The notes under the pieces: generated by a model
What the model saw: only the letters and a program-made list of their open reading frames with translations
Database searches by the model: none
Told to the model about the DNA's origin: nothing
From: an uncultured Chlorobiaceae bacterium
GTDB taxonomy: Bacteria > Bacteroidota > Chlorobiia > Chlorobiales > Chlorobiaceae
Length of the DNA stretch: 64,000 nucleotides
Assembly (NCBI GenBank): GCA_903994455.1
Contig: CAJEXI010000017.1
Span: 1-64,000, forward strand
Direction of reading: 5' to 3'
Translations under genes and position numbers: made by a program
Shown: positions 39,501 to 48,143 of the stretch, in pieces
Numbering within the stretch: the first letter of the stretch is position 1
How the letters are laid out: each line of letters opens with the position of its first letter

Positions 39501-40811
39501 ATGAAAACCTTGATTCTTGACGGGTCGCTGGCAGGCGACAAGGTTGGTAGTTTTTCGGCAGCAACCCTGCAATCAGCCGCTGTTGCCCGTGGATGGGCAG
39601 CCGAAGTGGTTGTGCTGCGCGACAAAAAGATCGGTAACTGCAGGGGCGATTTTTTCTGCTGGCTGAAAACCCCCGGAAAGTGCCATGTGGCTGATGACCA
39701 TCAGGAGATATCGAGAAAGTGCCTTGAAAGTGACCTTGTCATTTATCTGACCCCGATCACGTTTGGTGGTTACTCTCCGACGCTCAAGAAAATGGTTGAT
39801 CATCAGATCCAGAACACCTTGCCATTTTTTACCACGATTGATGGGGAACTCCATCATCAGAAACGATATGACAACTATCCGGATGTTCTCATCATTGGCT
39901 GGCTGCCAGAGCCGGATGCACAGGCCGAATCCATTTTCCGGAATCTGGCCTGGCGCAACTCCATAAACTTCTATGCAAAGGCGCATGCGTGCGGTATCCT
40001 CTACGGGACTCAATCGGAGCGTGTGCTGAACGAGCAGCTCAATCATCTGTTTGAAAAGGTTGTTCGTCAAGAATCTGATGAAGAGGCAACACTGCCGTTC
40101 ATCTCCTGTTCATCAGCCCCTGCAACCCCGGTTCAGCGAGCCCTTCTGCTGGTGGGCAGTCCTCGCCTGGAGAAGAGCAGCTCTTCATCACTGGGCTCCT
40201 ATCTTTTTGAGCAGTTGCAGCAGCAGGGGGTTGAAACCGAAACTATCTATCTTTACAAGGCAATCAATACCGCTGCTCGCATGGAGGCGCTTCGGGATGC
40301 CATTGATCGTGCGGATCTGGTTGTTCTTGCCTTTCCGCTCTATGTGGACACTCTTCCTGGAGCGGTTATTTCGGTCTTTGAAACTCTTGTCGTGCACTGC
40401 AGGCAAAAATCGAAGACGACACGTTTCGCTGCCATCGTCAATTGTGGTTTTCCCGAGGCATCTCAAAATGCCAGTGCCATTGCAGTTTGTGCAGAGTTTG
40501 CCCGATCTGCCGGGTTTGAGTGGATGGGGGGGCTTCCACTTGGAGCGGGAGAAGGGATGGTTAACGCTCAGCCACTCCAGCAACTTGGTGGAAGGGGCAG
40601 ATCACTCCGGCAAGCGCTGGAGAGAGCCGCAGAGGAGCTGGCCGATGGTCAAGTGGTTTCTGACAAGAGTCGTGAGTTGCTGGCCAAGCCGATCATGCCT
40701 GTCTGGTTGTACAAGTTAGGTGGAACCATTGGCTGGGTGATGAAGGCAAGAAAGAATGGAACGCATAAGTTGCTGAAGGCAAGGCCGTATCAGAAAGCGA
40801 CGCAGGGATGA
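39501..40811 (+). CDS. Tandem flavodoxin-fold / NAD(P)H-dependent FMN reductase-like protein
   Basis: 436 aa. Residues about 1-190 form one flavodoxin-like domain (KTLILDGSLAGDKVGSFSAA, CRGDFFCWLKTPGKC, SDLVIYLTPITFGGYSPTLK). Residues about 215-400 form a second one (RALLLVGSPRLEKSSSSSLG, RADLVVLAFPLYVDTLPGAV). The first has the CxGDxxCWxKTPGxC pattern of iron-sulfur-flavoprotein-like reductases. Two domains in one chain is unusual. ATG 39501 follows AGGAG, 2 bases after tetR, so this is the regulated partner gene. Substrate unknown. Confidence 0.75.
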   Translation: MKTLILDGSLAGDKVGSFSAATLQSAAVARGWAAEVVVLRDKKIGNCRGDFFCWLKTPGKCHVADDHQEISRKCLESDLVIYLTPITFGGYSPTLKKMVDHQIQNTLPFFTTIDGELHHQKRYDNYPDVLIIGWLPEPDAQAESIFRNLAWRNSINFYAKAHACGILYGTQSERVLNEQLNHLFEKVVRQESDEEATLPFISCSSAPATPVQRALLLVGSPRLEKSSSSSLGSYLFEQLQQQGVETETIYLYKAINTAARMEALRDAIDRADLVVLAFPLYVDTLPGAVISVFETLVVHCRQKSKTTRFAAIVNCGFPEASQNASAIAVCAEFARSAGFEWMGGLPLGAGEGMVNAQPLQQLGGRGRSLRQALERAAEELADGQVVSDKSRELLAKPIMPVWLYKLGGTIGWVMKARKNGTHKLLKARPYQKATQG

Positions 40812-40888
40812 GTTGCAGTCAGTCGCCTCATGTATATATTAGCGATATTGTTGTGCGGCCAACTCGGCAGGATTACACCTGAATAGCT

Positions 40889-41620
40889 ATGTCACTGTAT
40901 TCCGATTTTGCTCCCTGGTATGAGCAGCTTTTTCCGTTTCGTGAAGAGGTCTACCTCTTTCTTCGTGAACATGCAGGCTCTCAGGGAACCCGTATCCTTG
41001 ATGCAGGATGCGGGCCGGGTCACTATTGCCGAAGGTTTCAGAGGGATGGATTTCTCGCGACTGGTATTGATCTTGATCCCAACATGGTTGTTGAGGCTGC
41101 CGCAGCTTCTCCTGATGCTGAATTTCACTGCATGGATATTGGAGCAATTGCCTCTCTGCATCAATCGTTCCGTTTGATCTATTCCATCGGCAATGTGGTT
41201 GCCCATTTGCCACCTCTTCGCTTTTCAGCGTTTCTGCAGGATGTTTACACCGCTCTTGAACCCGGAGGATGCTGGCTTTTTCAGGTGGTGAACTGGGATT
41301 ATCTTCTTGGGTTTGAGGAATACCAGTTTCCCATCAAAACTGTTGGCAATGGTTCGGTAGCCTTTTACCGCAGCTATCCGCTTATTGCTCAAGACCGTGT
41401 TGTTTTTGATGTGGGGCTTTTGTCGGACGGCAACAAGGTATTCCATGAGCAGACAACCCTCTATCCTCTTACTGCCGACAGTTTTCTCCAAAAGCATTGC
41501 GCTGCCGGATTTTCGCTGGCAGGAATGTATGCCGGTTTCGATACAACACCGTTCAGCCGGGAACGCAATTCCGGGCTGGTCATGGTGTTTGTGAAGGAGC
41601 CTGCCATGGGTCAGATTTAA
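40889..41620 (+). CDS. Class I SAM-dependent methyltransferase
   Basis: 243 aa. Motif I is ILDAGCGPGHYCRRF with the acidic motif II GIDLDPNMV, followed by the motif IV region LIYSIGNVVAHLPPLRFSAF and the post-motif VFVKEP near the C-terminus. These are the signatures of small-molecule-type methyltransferases. No substrate can be assigned. A decayed nuclease remnant begins directly after its stop. Confidence 0.85.
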   Translation: MSLYSDFAPWYEQLFPFREEVYLFLREHAGSQGTRILDAGCGPGHYCRRFQRDGFLATGIDLDPNMVVEAAAASPDAEFHCMDIGAIASLHQSFRLIYSIGNVVAHLPPLRFSAFLQDVYTALEPGGCWLFQVVNWDYLLGFEEYQFPIKTVGNGSVAFYRSYPLIAQDRVVFDVGLLSDGNKVFHEQTTLYPLTADSFLQKHCAAGFSLAGMYAGFDTTPFSRERNSGLVMVFVKEPAMGQI

Positions 41621-41621
41621 T

Positions 41622-41767
41622 GGCTTCAAGGTGACCGACCACAAGTCGCTTGAGCAGATCAAGACGATGAAATATTACAAAAATATGAAGGGGAGTGGTA
41701 TCTGATTGGCATCGTCTTTGACCCGAAGGCAAGAAACATCAGCAAGTTTGAGTGGGAGAAACTGTAA
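41622..41767 (+). pseudogene. Remnant 1 of an AAA/PD-(D/E)XK family gene
   Basis: Reads FKVTDHKSLEQIKTMKYYKN in one frame and then YLIGIVFDPKARNISKFEWE in another. It matches closely the C-terminal part of the related remnant at 43640-43800 (FKVTDGEPLEQIMTMKYYEK, YLIGIVFDPKAKNVSRFEWE). A frameshift separates the two pieces. It is a dead copy. Confidence 0.75.
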
Positions 41768-41861
41768 GACTCTTCGCTATTAAGCATTCTCATTTCAATT
41801 GTTATGGCTATTCGGGTAAATAAGCGACAGGAATACGTTAGTATTTGTCTGATCATAATTA

Positions 41862-41894
41862 ATCGTTAAGTTACACTAAGTGAAACTTAACGAT
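41862..41894. promoter_or_regulatory. 33-bp near-perfect palindrome upstream of abiEi
   Basis: Bases 41862-41894 read ATCGTTAAGTT, then a central CACT-A-AGTG, then AACTTAACGAT; only two positions break the symmetry. It ends 11 bases before the AbiEi start. AbiEi proteins are known to bind inverted repeats in their own promoter, so this is the likely autoregulatory operator. Confidence 0.75.
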
Positions 41895-41905
41895 GACTTT
41901 TTCTT

Positions 41906-42454
41906 ATGCAACCTGTTCGCCGTCTCATGCACAACCTGGTAAGTCTGGCGAGTGCAGATCATTATTTGTTCGCACCCGATGATTTGCGGGCGCTTGTGCC
42001 AGATATTTCTAACGGTGCGTTCAAGACTCTCTTGAGTCGAGCAGTACAGGCTGGATATTTGGCTCGGGTGTGTCGTGGGCTGTATTTGTATGTTCAGGTG
42101 ATGCCATCCAGTGGATTATTGCTTTTTCATGCAGCAGCACGCTTGCGTGCCGATGGCTTTAACTACCTTAGTCTGGAGACGGTTCTCAGCGATGCGGGTG
42201 TCATTTCACAAGTGCCTGTCAATTGGATATCGGTGATGTCGTCTGGCCGCAGCACGGCGCTTGCTTGTGGTCGGTGGGGCACCATCGAATTTGTGCATAC
42301 GAGGCAGCGGCCTGAAGAGTTGGCACCGCAGTTGAGCTATGACTCACGTTGCCGATTATGGCGAGCCAGTGTTCCCCAGGCTTTGCGTGACATGCGGGCT
42401 ACTCATCGAAATTTAGCGTTGGTTGACTGGAGCGTGGCGCATGAGTTTGTTTGA
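41906..42454 (+). CDS. Type IV toxin-antitoxin antitoxin, AbiEi family
   Basis: 182 aa. The N-terminal winged helix (FAPDDLRALVPDISNGAFKT, LLSRAVQAGYLARVCRGLYL) is the AbiEi DNA-binding part. The C-terminal antitoxin domain contains FNYLSLETVLSDAGVISQVP and VNWISVMSSGRS, then FVHTRQRPEEL. It overlaps the downstream nucleotidyltransferase toxin gene by 14 bases, the typical bicistronic arrangement. The product should neutralise the toxin and repress the operon through the palindrome upstream. Confidence 0.88.
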   Translation: MQPVRRLMHNLVSLASADHYLFAPDDLRALVPDISNGAFKTLLSRAVQAGYLARVCRGLYLYVQVMPSSGLLLFHAAARLRADGFNYLSLETVLSDAGVISQVPVNWISVMSSGRSTALACGRWGTIEFVHTRQRPEELAPQLSYDSRCRLWRASVPQALRDMRATHRNLALVDWSVAHEFV

Positions 42455-43337
42455 TCAACTGGTCGATGAGGCCATCAAAAATCAACAACACCTGGTGCCG
42501 TTGCGTATGGTGGTAGAAAAAGAGTTGCTCCACCACGATATTTTGCGCGTGCTCAGCGGCTCAGGTCTGTTAGCCAGGTTGACCTTTATTGGTGGAACCT
42601 GTTTGCGTGCCTGTTATGGGTCTCATCGCTTGAGTGAAGACCTGGATTTTACCGGAGGTGCGGAATTTAGTCGTGACAGCCTGTCGGCGATGGCACAAGT
42701 GTTGAAGGGGAGCCTCATGGATAAATATGGTCTTGATGTTGAGGTGAGTGAGCCCACTCGTGAGGCGGGTAATGTCGATACCTGGAAGATTAAAATCCAG
42801 ACTCGACCAAATCGCAAAAATTTTCCCGCACAACGTATTAACATTGATGTCTGTGCAATTCCAAGTTATTTACCCTGCCCGGTGATGTTGCTCAATCCCT
42901 ATGGCGTTGAGATGGGAACCAGTGGCTTGATCTTGCAGGCCGAAAGTCGCGTAGAGATATTTATGGACAAAGTGGTGGAGTTTACTTTGCGTCCCAATCG
43001 GATCAAAAATCGTGACTTGTGGGATCTGGCGTGGCTTCATCAGCAGGGAGTGAATCCTCAGATGGATTTAGTATTGCCTAAAATTAAGGATCATCACAGC
43101 GAACCTGAGCAGTTTATGAAGTTATTCGATGAACGAAGGCAGTTATTGCAGACCGACAGCAACGTTGCTGGAGCATTCAGGCAGGAGATGCGTCGTTTTT
43201 TGCCTGCAGATTTGGTTACGCAGACGGTGGAAAGCGAGGGCTTTTGGCTATTTCTGATTGGGTTGATGAATGATCTTTTTGTGCAAATAAGCGGGCACTT
43301 GTCAGGCCAACGTAAGGAGCAAAAGTTCTCCATGTAA
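42441..43337 (+). CDS. Type IV toxin-antitoxin toxin, AbiEii nucleotidyltransferase
   Basis: 298 aa from ATG 42441. The nucleotidyltransferase core is FIGGTCLRACYGSHRLSEDL followed by DF (GG-x-x-L-R, then DxD-like ED-LDF), at residues about 48-68. Further motifs are NIDVCAIPSY and RIKNRDLWDLAWL, as in AbiEii/AbiGii enzymes. Members transfer nucleotides to tRNA or other targets and abort phage infection. The next 150 bases contain no gene. Confidence 0.88.
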   Translation: MSLFDQLVDEAIKNQQHLVPLRMVVEKELLHHDILRVLSGSGLLARLTFIGGTCLRACYGSHRLSEDLDFTGGAEFSRDSLSAMAQVLKGSLMDKYGLDVEVSEPTREAGNVDTWKIKIQTRPNRKNFPAQRINIDVCAIPSYLPCPVMLLNPYGVEMGTSGLILQAESRVEIFMDKVVEFTLRPNRIKNRDLWDLAWLHQQGVNPQMDLVLPKIKDHHSEPEQFMKLFDERRQLLQTDSNVAGAFRQEMRRFLPADLVTQTVESEGFWLFLIGLMNDLFVQISGHLSGQRKEQKFSM

Positions 43338-43377
43338 TCAGTTGGAATTGAAAAATGCAAGGCGCACTTCACGAATT

Positions 43378-43811
43378 ATGGCAATCCAGGTTAGCGGATA
43401 GAGCTTTCGTGAAATTGTGGATGCTCCGATAGTTTGCTTTCCAGTTCGCAGTCAACTGCAATGGCGTATTTTTGCTGCGAGGTAAGAGATGCAGCTAAAC
43501 CGGATGAGCCGGTCTATTTTTCTGTCGCGTCCCCGGCGATTCGGCAAAAGCCTGTCAGTATTGGTGATCGATATTATCGCCGAGGATGAGAGCAACAAGG
43601 GCAGAGTTGACTTGACATTGACCATAAAGGCTGGGCGGAGAACCTTTCTCTTTGAATTCAAGGTGACCGACGGAGAGCCGCTTGAGCAGATCATGACGAT
43701 GAAATATTACGAGAAATATGATGGCGAGCGGTATTTGATCGGCATCGTCTTTGACCCGAAGGCAAAAAACGTCAGCAGGTTTGAGTGGGAGAAGCTGTAC
43801 GGCTTCGCTAT
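43378..43811 (+). pseudogene. Remnant 2 of an AAA/PD-(D/E)XK family gene, internally deleted
   Basis: ATG 43378 gives MAIQVSG, then a stop, then SFREIVDA, the usual start of this family (AIQ..FREI). A later frame gives SIFLSRPRRFGKSLSVL (the AAA P-loop-like N-terminal block). This is joined directly to the C-terminal nuclease domain: DIIAEDESNKGRVDLTLTIK, then RTFLFEFKVTDGEPLEQI and IGIVFDPKAKNVSRFEWEKL. Intact proteins are about 500-550 aa, so roughly 350 residues are missing. The ORF continues to 43935 only by reading into the left end of the insertion sequence. Confidence 0.75.
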
Positions 43812-45733
43812 TAACCCGGAGTTCCCTGGCGTAAAATCGTATAACCTATTGATTTTCAATAAATTGCGAGCTTTCTACGCATTTTGTACCCATGTAAATT
43901 ACGTCGAAAAATTTGTTTTATATGAAATTAATTGATATATTAATTCCATGTACATCGATATTGTTCCAAATAGAAATTCTCGTCCCGCCATCTTGCTTCG
44001 TGAGTCTTGGCGTGAGAACGACAAAGTCATGAAACGCACCGTGGCTAACATCTCGGACTGGCCCCCGGAAAAGGTAGCTGCGTTACGACGGGTTTTGAAA
44101 AATGAGCCACTGGTCTCCCCAAATGAGGTTTTCACAATTGAGCGCTCATTGCCTCATGGCCACGTCGAAGCTATTCTTGAGATGATTCGTCATATCGGTC
44201 TTGACAAAATGATCGCTGCCCGACGCACTCGTGAGCGTGATCTTGTTTTGGCAATGGTCGTCGAACGTCTGATTGCACCGGCTTCGAAATTGGCCACGAC
44301 GAGGTTATGGCATAGCACAACTCTTGCGCAGTTACTCAATGTTGAGGATGCTGACGAGGATGAATTGTATGCGGCTATGGACTGGTTGCTGGAGCGGCAA
44401 CCTGTTATAGAAAAAAGTTTTGCGAGCCGTCATCTGGGTGAAGGTCAACTTGTGTTTTATGATGTGAGCAACAGCTCTTATGAAGGTCATTGTTGTCCGC
44501 TGGCACACTTAGGGCACGATAAAGGAGGGCACCGAGGCCTGCCAATCATTACATACGGAGTACTGACCGATGCCAAGGGACGTCCTATAGCTGTTGAGGT
44601 TTATCCTGGTAACACTGGTGATCCCAGTACGGTAGCAGACCAGGTGGAGAAGCTGAAAAAGCATTTTGCATTACAGCGAGTAGTCCTTGTTGGAGATCGT
44701 GGCACGTTGACTCAAACTCAGATTAATGTCCTGAAAACTCATCCCGGGATTGGGTGGATTTCAGCATTGCGGAGCGAGAACATTCGCAAACTGGCAGGAG
44801 ATAACCATTTGCAATTTTCGTTGTTTGATGAAAAAAATCTTGCAGAAATAGCTTCGCCTGATTTTCCTGGTGAACGACTTATCGCCTGCTTCAATCCACT
44901 GCTCTGTGATGAACGGCGGCGCAAAAGACAAGAGTTATTGGTTGCTACAGAAGAGAAACTACAGAAGATTTGTGCTGAGGTTAAGCGCCGCACAAAAAAG
45001 CAGCTAAGTGCATCGGATATAGGCCGAAAGGTTGGCAAGATTATTAATGGGTATAAAATGGCCAAACACTTTGAGATATCAATTACTGATGCAGAGTTTT
45101 CCTTCAAGAGGAAAGCTGAATCAATCGCACAAGAAGCGGAGCTGTACGGCATCTATGTTATTCGCACCAGCGAACCCCTACAGAACCTGTCGGCAGAGGA
45201 TACCGTTAGAAGCTATAAGAATTTAGCGAGAGTCGAACAGGTTTTCCGCACCCTCAAAAGTATCGACCTGCAGGTTCGACCCATATACCATCGTGATGCC
45301 GAACGTGTTCGTGCCCATATCTTCCTTTGCCTGTTGGCTTATTATGTTGAGTGGCATATGCGTCAAGCTCTTGCTCCTTTGCTTTTCGATGATGAGGAAC
45401 TTTCTCAGAACAGGAAAGAGCGCGATGCTGTTAAGCCAGCAGTCTCATCAAAATCGGCAAAAAAGAAAAAAAGTACAAAAACCAACAAAGAGGGATTACC
45501 TGTTCACAGTTTCCGCTCGCTTGTCATAGAGTTGGGCACTCGCACTCGGAACCGGTGCAGGATGAAATCCGCACCAAAAAGCCCTGTGATTTCTCAAGAC
45601 ACTGAACCAACAACACTTCAGGCCTGTGCAATGGAATTGATTCGTTTGTACCCAGTAGATGGAAGTTGACTTTCCTGCCTTTTGATTGTACCATAATAAG
45701 TTATCTTTTTTTTATACGGGGAACTCCGGGTTA
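43812..45733 (+). mobile_element. IS1634-like insertion sequence, about 1.92 kb
   Basis: TAACCCGGAGTTCCC at 43812-43826 matches the reverse complement of GGGGAACTCCGGGTTA at 45718-45733. Similarity continues inward on both sides (GTAAAAT...ATAACCTATT against GTATAAA...ATAACTTATT). These are the terminal inverted repeats, and they enclose a single full-length transposase gene. No target duplication could be identified, so the outer ends are good to a few bases. Confidence 0.8.
43948..45669 (+). CDS. IS1634/IS4-type DDE transposase
   Basis: 573 aa. The catalytic Asp is in LVFYDVSNSSYEG (about residue 170), the second in VLVGDRGTLTQTQ (about 249) and the Glu in ARVEQVFRTLKSIDLQVRPI (about 428). 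Additional family blocks are HRGLPIITYGVLTDAKGRPI and the VYPGNTGDPSTV strand. The C-terminal region is Lys/Ser-rich. The frame is intact, so the element may still be active. It sits between two decayed copies of an AAA/PD-(D/E)XK gene. Confidence 0.9.
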   Translation: MYIDIVPNRNSRPAILLRESWRENDKVMKRTVANISDWPPEKVAALRRVLKNEPLVSPNEVFTIERSLPHGHVEAILEMIRHIGLDKMIAARRTRERDLVLAMVVERLIAPASKLATTRLWHSTTLAQLLNVEDADEDELYAAMDWLLERQPVIEKSFASRHLGEGQLVFYDVSNSSYEGHCCPLAHLGHDKGGHRGLPIITYGVLTDAKGRPIAVEVYPGNTGDPSTVADQVEKLKKHFALQRVVLVGDRGTLTQTQINVLKTHPGIGWISALRSENIRKLAGDNHLQFSLFDEKNLAEIASPDFPGERLIACFNPLLCDERRRKRQELLVATEEKLQKICAEVKRRTKKQLSASDIGRKVGKIINGYKMAKHFEISITDAEFSFKRKAESIAQEAELYGIYVIRTSEPLQNLSAEDTVRSYKNLARVEQVFRTLKSIDLQVRPIYHRDAERVRAHIFLCLLAYYVEWHMRQALAPLLFDDEELSQNRKERDAVKPAVSSKSAKKKKSTKTNKEGLPVHSFRSLVIELGTRTRNRCRMKSAPKSPVISQDTEPTTLQACAMELIRLYPVDGS

Positions 45734-45780
45734 GCCCGGATGTGTGTCGGTCAATTTTTGTATCACAAGCATTATGTTCA

Positions 45781-45835
45781 GTATTGTAGTGGATACCATC
45801 GCGGACTACGCAAGTAACATGGGCAGAGTTGGCTT
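45781..45835 (+). pseudogene. Remnant 3 of the AAA/PD-(D/E)XK family
   Basis: The short frame IVVDTIADYASNMGRVGF matches, position for position, VLVIDIIAEDESNKGRVDL in remnant 2 (about 43560-43613), also at the DNA level (GGGCAGAGTTG shared). It then loses similarity. The rest of 45734-46080 has no recognisable gene. Confidence 0.5.
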
Positions 45836-46069
45836 TATCAAGATATTTTCTGTTTCCGTCATTGAGTTTATATCAATCCATAAAATCAATGATTATGTCG
45901 ATATTTTCTTTGTGTTGATGAAAATATTGTGTAAGGTGAGTGTATAGTTGATCTGTTTGATGGACTCTTCATTATGCCGCTTAAACTGATTTCTATGGTT
46001 ATGCCATCAATACGGCCGGTTGCTCATCTTCGCCGGAACAATGTTCAATTTGTGATAACGATTTCTGGC

Positions 46070-46075
46070 TATAAT
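46070..46075 (+). promoter_or_regulatory. Candidate -10 box directly before cas6
   Basis: TATAAT lies 5 bases before the cas6 ATG, with only weak -35 matches upstream. If used, transcription would start at or next to the start codon, giving a leaderless cas mRNA. There is no Shine-Dalgarno sequence before cas6. Confidence 0.3.
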
Positions 46076-46080
46076 CCCTT

Positions 46081-46884
46081 ATGAGACTCAAGCTTACACT
46101 TCGGCAGCAGAAATCGGTTGAGTATCTACCGCTCAATACGGGCTACCATCTCGCTTCGGCGATTTACGCCACACTTGCACACTCGTCAAGCTCTTTTGCG
46201 ACACAGTTGCACGAGCATGGATATGCCACTGAGGGGGCCCGGCAGAAGTTCAAATATTTCACCTTTTCAAACCTGCAGATTCCGGTGCGCACTGTAGAGC
46301 AGGGAAAAATTGTATCGCGCTCCCGTGCGGTGACGCTCTATCTCTCATCCCCCAAAGAGGAATTTTTGCAGCATCTTATTAGCGGTCTCTTTGGAGATGG
46401 CGTGTTGCGAATAGAAAACGCCTTGTTCGAGAAGCAGCTTATTGAGTCGTTACCCGATCCAGAGTGGTCGGAACAGATGGCATTTTCGATGCTCTCCCCG
46501 CTTGCAGCTTCGCTCTATCGCGATCCATCGTCAGGGATGAACACAAAAGAGTATCTCCGCTATAGCGACAGCCGTCTGCCCAACATGCTGTTGCACAACC
46601 TGCAAGCGAAGTATCGGGGGATCTATGGAGTTGAACCACCAGAAGGCAACGTGCCATTTTCGATAACGTTTGAGGCTGGATATCTCAAGTGGGTAGAGGA
46701 GAAGGGGAGGAGTGTGGAAAAGCTGATTACCATCAAGGATGGCAACGGGAGAGAGAGCAGGGTCAAGGCCATCGAATGCCCGTTTACCGTGACCGGCCAT
46801 CCAGAGCTGATAAAGGTCGGCTATGAATGCGGATTTGGGGTGAATAATTCGATGGGGCTTGGGATGGTGAGAAATGTAAGGTAG
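46081..46884 (+). CDS. cas6: CRISPR pre-crRNA endoribonuclease Cas6
   Basis: 267 aa. The N-terminal RAMP fold begins MRLKLTLRQQKSVEYLPLNT with the expected LPLN/HY segment, and the C-terminal glycine-rich loop GFGVNNSMGLGMV is the Cas6 signature. It cuts the array transcript within each repeat. It is the first gene of the locus; its composition is closer to the host genes than that of the following AT-rich block. Confidence 0.92.
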   Translation: MRLKLTLRQQKSVEYLPLNTGYHLASAIYATLAHSSSSFATQLHEHGYATEGARQKFKYFTFSNLQIPVRTVEQGKIVSRSRAVTLYLSSPKEEFLQHLISGLFGDGVLRIENALFEKQLIESLPDPEWSEQMAFSMLSPLAASLYRDPSSGMNTKEYLRYSDSRLPNMLLHNLQAKYRGIYGVEPPEGNVPFSITFEAGYLKWVEEKGRSVEKLITIKDGNGRESRVKAIECPFTVTGHPELIKVGYECGFGVNNSMGLGMVRNVR

Positions 46885-47009
46885 CAAGGCTGTTTAATGT
46901 CGAAAGAATAATTGGCAGATCATACAGAGGAGAGTTCTGCAGCATTGGATGAAAATTAAGAAGACCTTTTTTTGTTCGTAATATTTAATTGTTCGTTTTT
47001 TATTGTATT

Positions 47010-48143
47010 GTGAATATCCTAGAAACAAAGCATGTAGAACAAAAAGAAATTTTCGAACAAATGGAAAGGGATAGACTTTACAATATTGTGGCCCTTTTAA
47101 GGGAAAAAGTGTTCAATGTTCTGGGTTGGCAATTTAAAACGGAACCGATAATAAAGGGGATGGAGAGCCAACTCTCCTTTATCGTTGCGACTGGAAAAAA
47201 GAGTATTAAGATTGGTGTCGAGTATAAAAGCGCCATTTTAAGGGTTGTGCGGCCCGCTTCATTTCAAGAAAACGTGGATATTGCGATTGTAGCTGCACGA
47301 CATATCGATGGCGCAACGATGGAGCGTTTGAAGGCAAAAGATATTTGTGCGATGGACGAGGCTGGTAACTATTACTTCTCTTATCGAACCGGTAAAGATT
47401 GTGTCTTGCTCTATGAATTTGGTCATAAATCCAAAAAGGGTCGATCACCCCGCCTTGATGCCTTCTCTCCAAAAGCGGGTTATGTGGTCATGTCACTTTT
47501 AACCGCAGAGGGGTTTGAAATTGGTACAATGCGTGATGTCCAAGCGCTAACTGGTGTAAGTTTAAGTGGTATTTTCTCAATTTGTGAAGCAATGAAGCGA
47601 CAGGGTTTAATCAGTTATTCAAGAACGGAGCCAATTCATGTTTTAAATCCAACGCAATTCCTGGATGAATGGGCAATGTATTACAAGCAAAAGCTTGCTC
47701 CTAAATTGAGCAGGCAAGGTTATCTCATGACCATCAAAAAAGTCGTTGACAAGGAAACCGGAGAAGCCGTTCAGCAGCGCATACCATGGGATGATGCGGC
47801 AAAGATTATACTTGACCAGTTGCCACAGTCAGCATTAACTGGTGTTCAGGCAGCACAATTATTATCACGATTTTATTCTTTAAATACCGGCGAAATCTTG
47901 GTAAGTAATCTGCAAACAGCCGAAAGAGAGTTAGGTAAACAGTATCTTTTAACAAAAACAAGCCGGTATCCTGATTTAATAGTAATCGAACCTTATAATG
48001 GTAGCGCATTTATCGGAATGAATGAAACGACAGAAAGGCGAACTGCTCATCCAATTCAGGTTTATCTGGATTTAGTCATTTCTGAGGACCCACGTGCTAA
48101 TGAATTTGCAGAAATTTATCGGGAGAAAGCACTTGCCTATTGA
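47010..48143 (+). CDS. AbiEi-like antitoxin/regulator embedded in the cas operon
   Basis: About 377 aa. The start is uncertain: GTG 47010 and ATG 47061 are both possible. The N-terminal third (GWQFKTEPIIKGMESQLSFI, ATGKKSIKIGVEYKSAILRV, IVAARHID) looks nuclease-fold-like. A winged helix follows (SPKAGYVVMSLLTAEGFEIG, MRDVQALTGVSLSGIFSICE, RQGLISYSR). The C-terminal tail has VYLDLVISEDPRANEFAEIY, the end pattern of large AbiEi antitoxins of type IV systems. It lies between cas6 and cas8 and overlaps a nucleotidyltransferase gene. A role as antitoxin plus transcriptional regulator is inferred. Confidence 0.7.
   Translation: MNILETKHVEQKEIFEQMERDRLYNIVALLREKVFNVLGWQFKTEPIIKGMESQLSFIVATGKKSIKIGVEYKSAILRVVRPASFQENVDIAIVAARHIDGATMERLKAKDICAMDEAGNYYFSYRTGKDCVLLYEFGHKSKKGRSPRLDAFSPKAGYVVMSLLTAEGFEIGTMRDVQALTGVSLSGIFSICEAMKRQGLISYSRTEPIHVLNPTQFLDEWAMYYKQKLAPKLSRQGYLMTIKKVVDKETGEAVQQRIPWDDAAKIILDQLPQSALTGVQAAQLLSRFYSLNTGEILVSNLQTAERELGKQYLLTKTSRYPDLIVIEPYNGSAFIGMNETTERRTAHPIQVYLDLVISEDPRANEFAEIYREKALAY

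Noticed and set aside
43805..45745. Target site duplication flanking the IS1634-like element
   Set aside because: The bases outside the inverted repeats (CGCTAT on the left, GCCCGG on the right) do not match, so no duplication is claimed.
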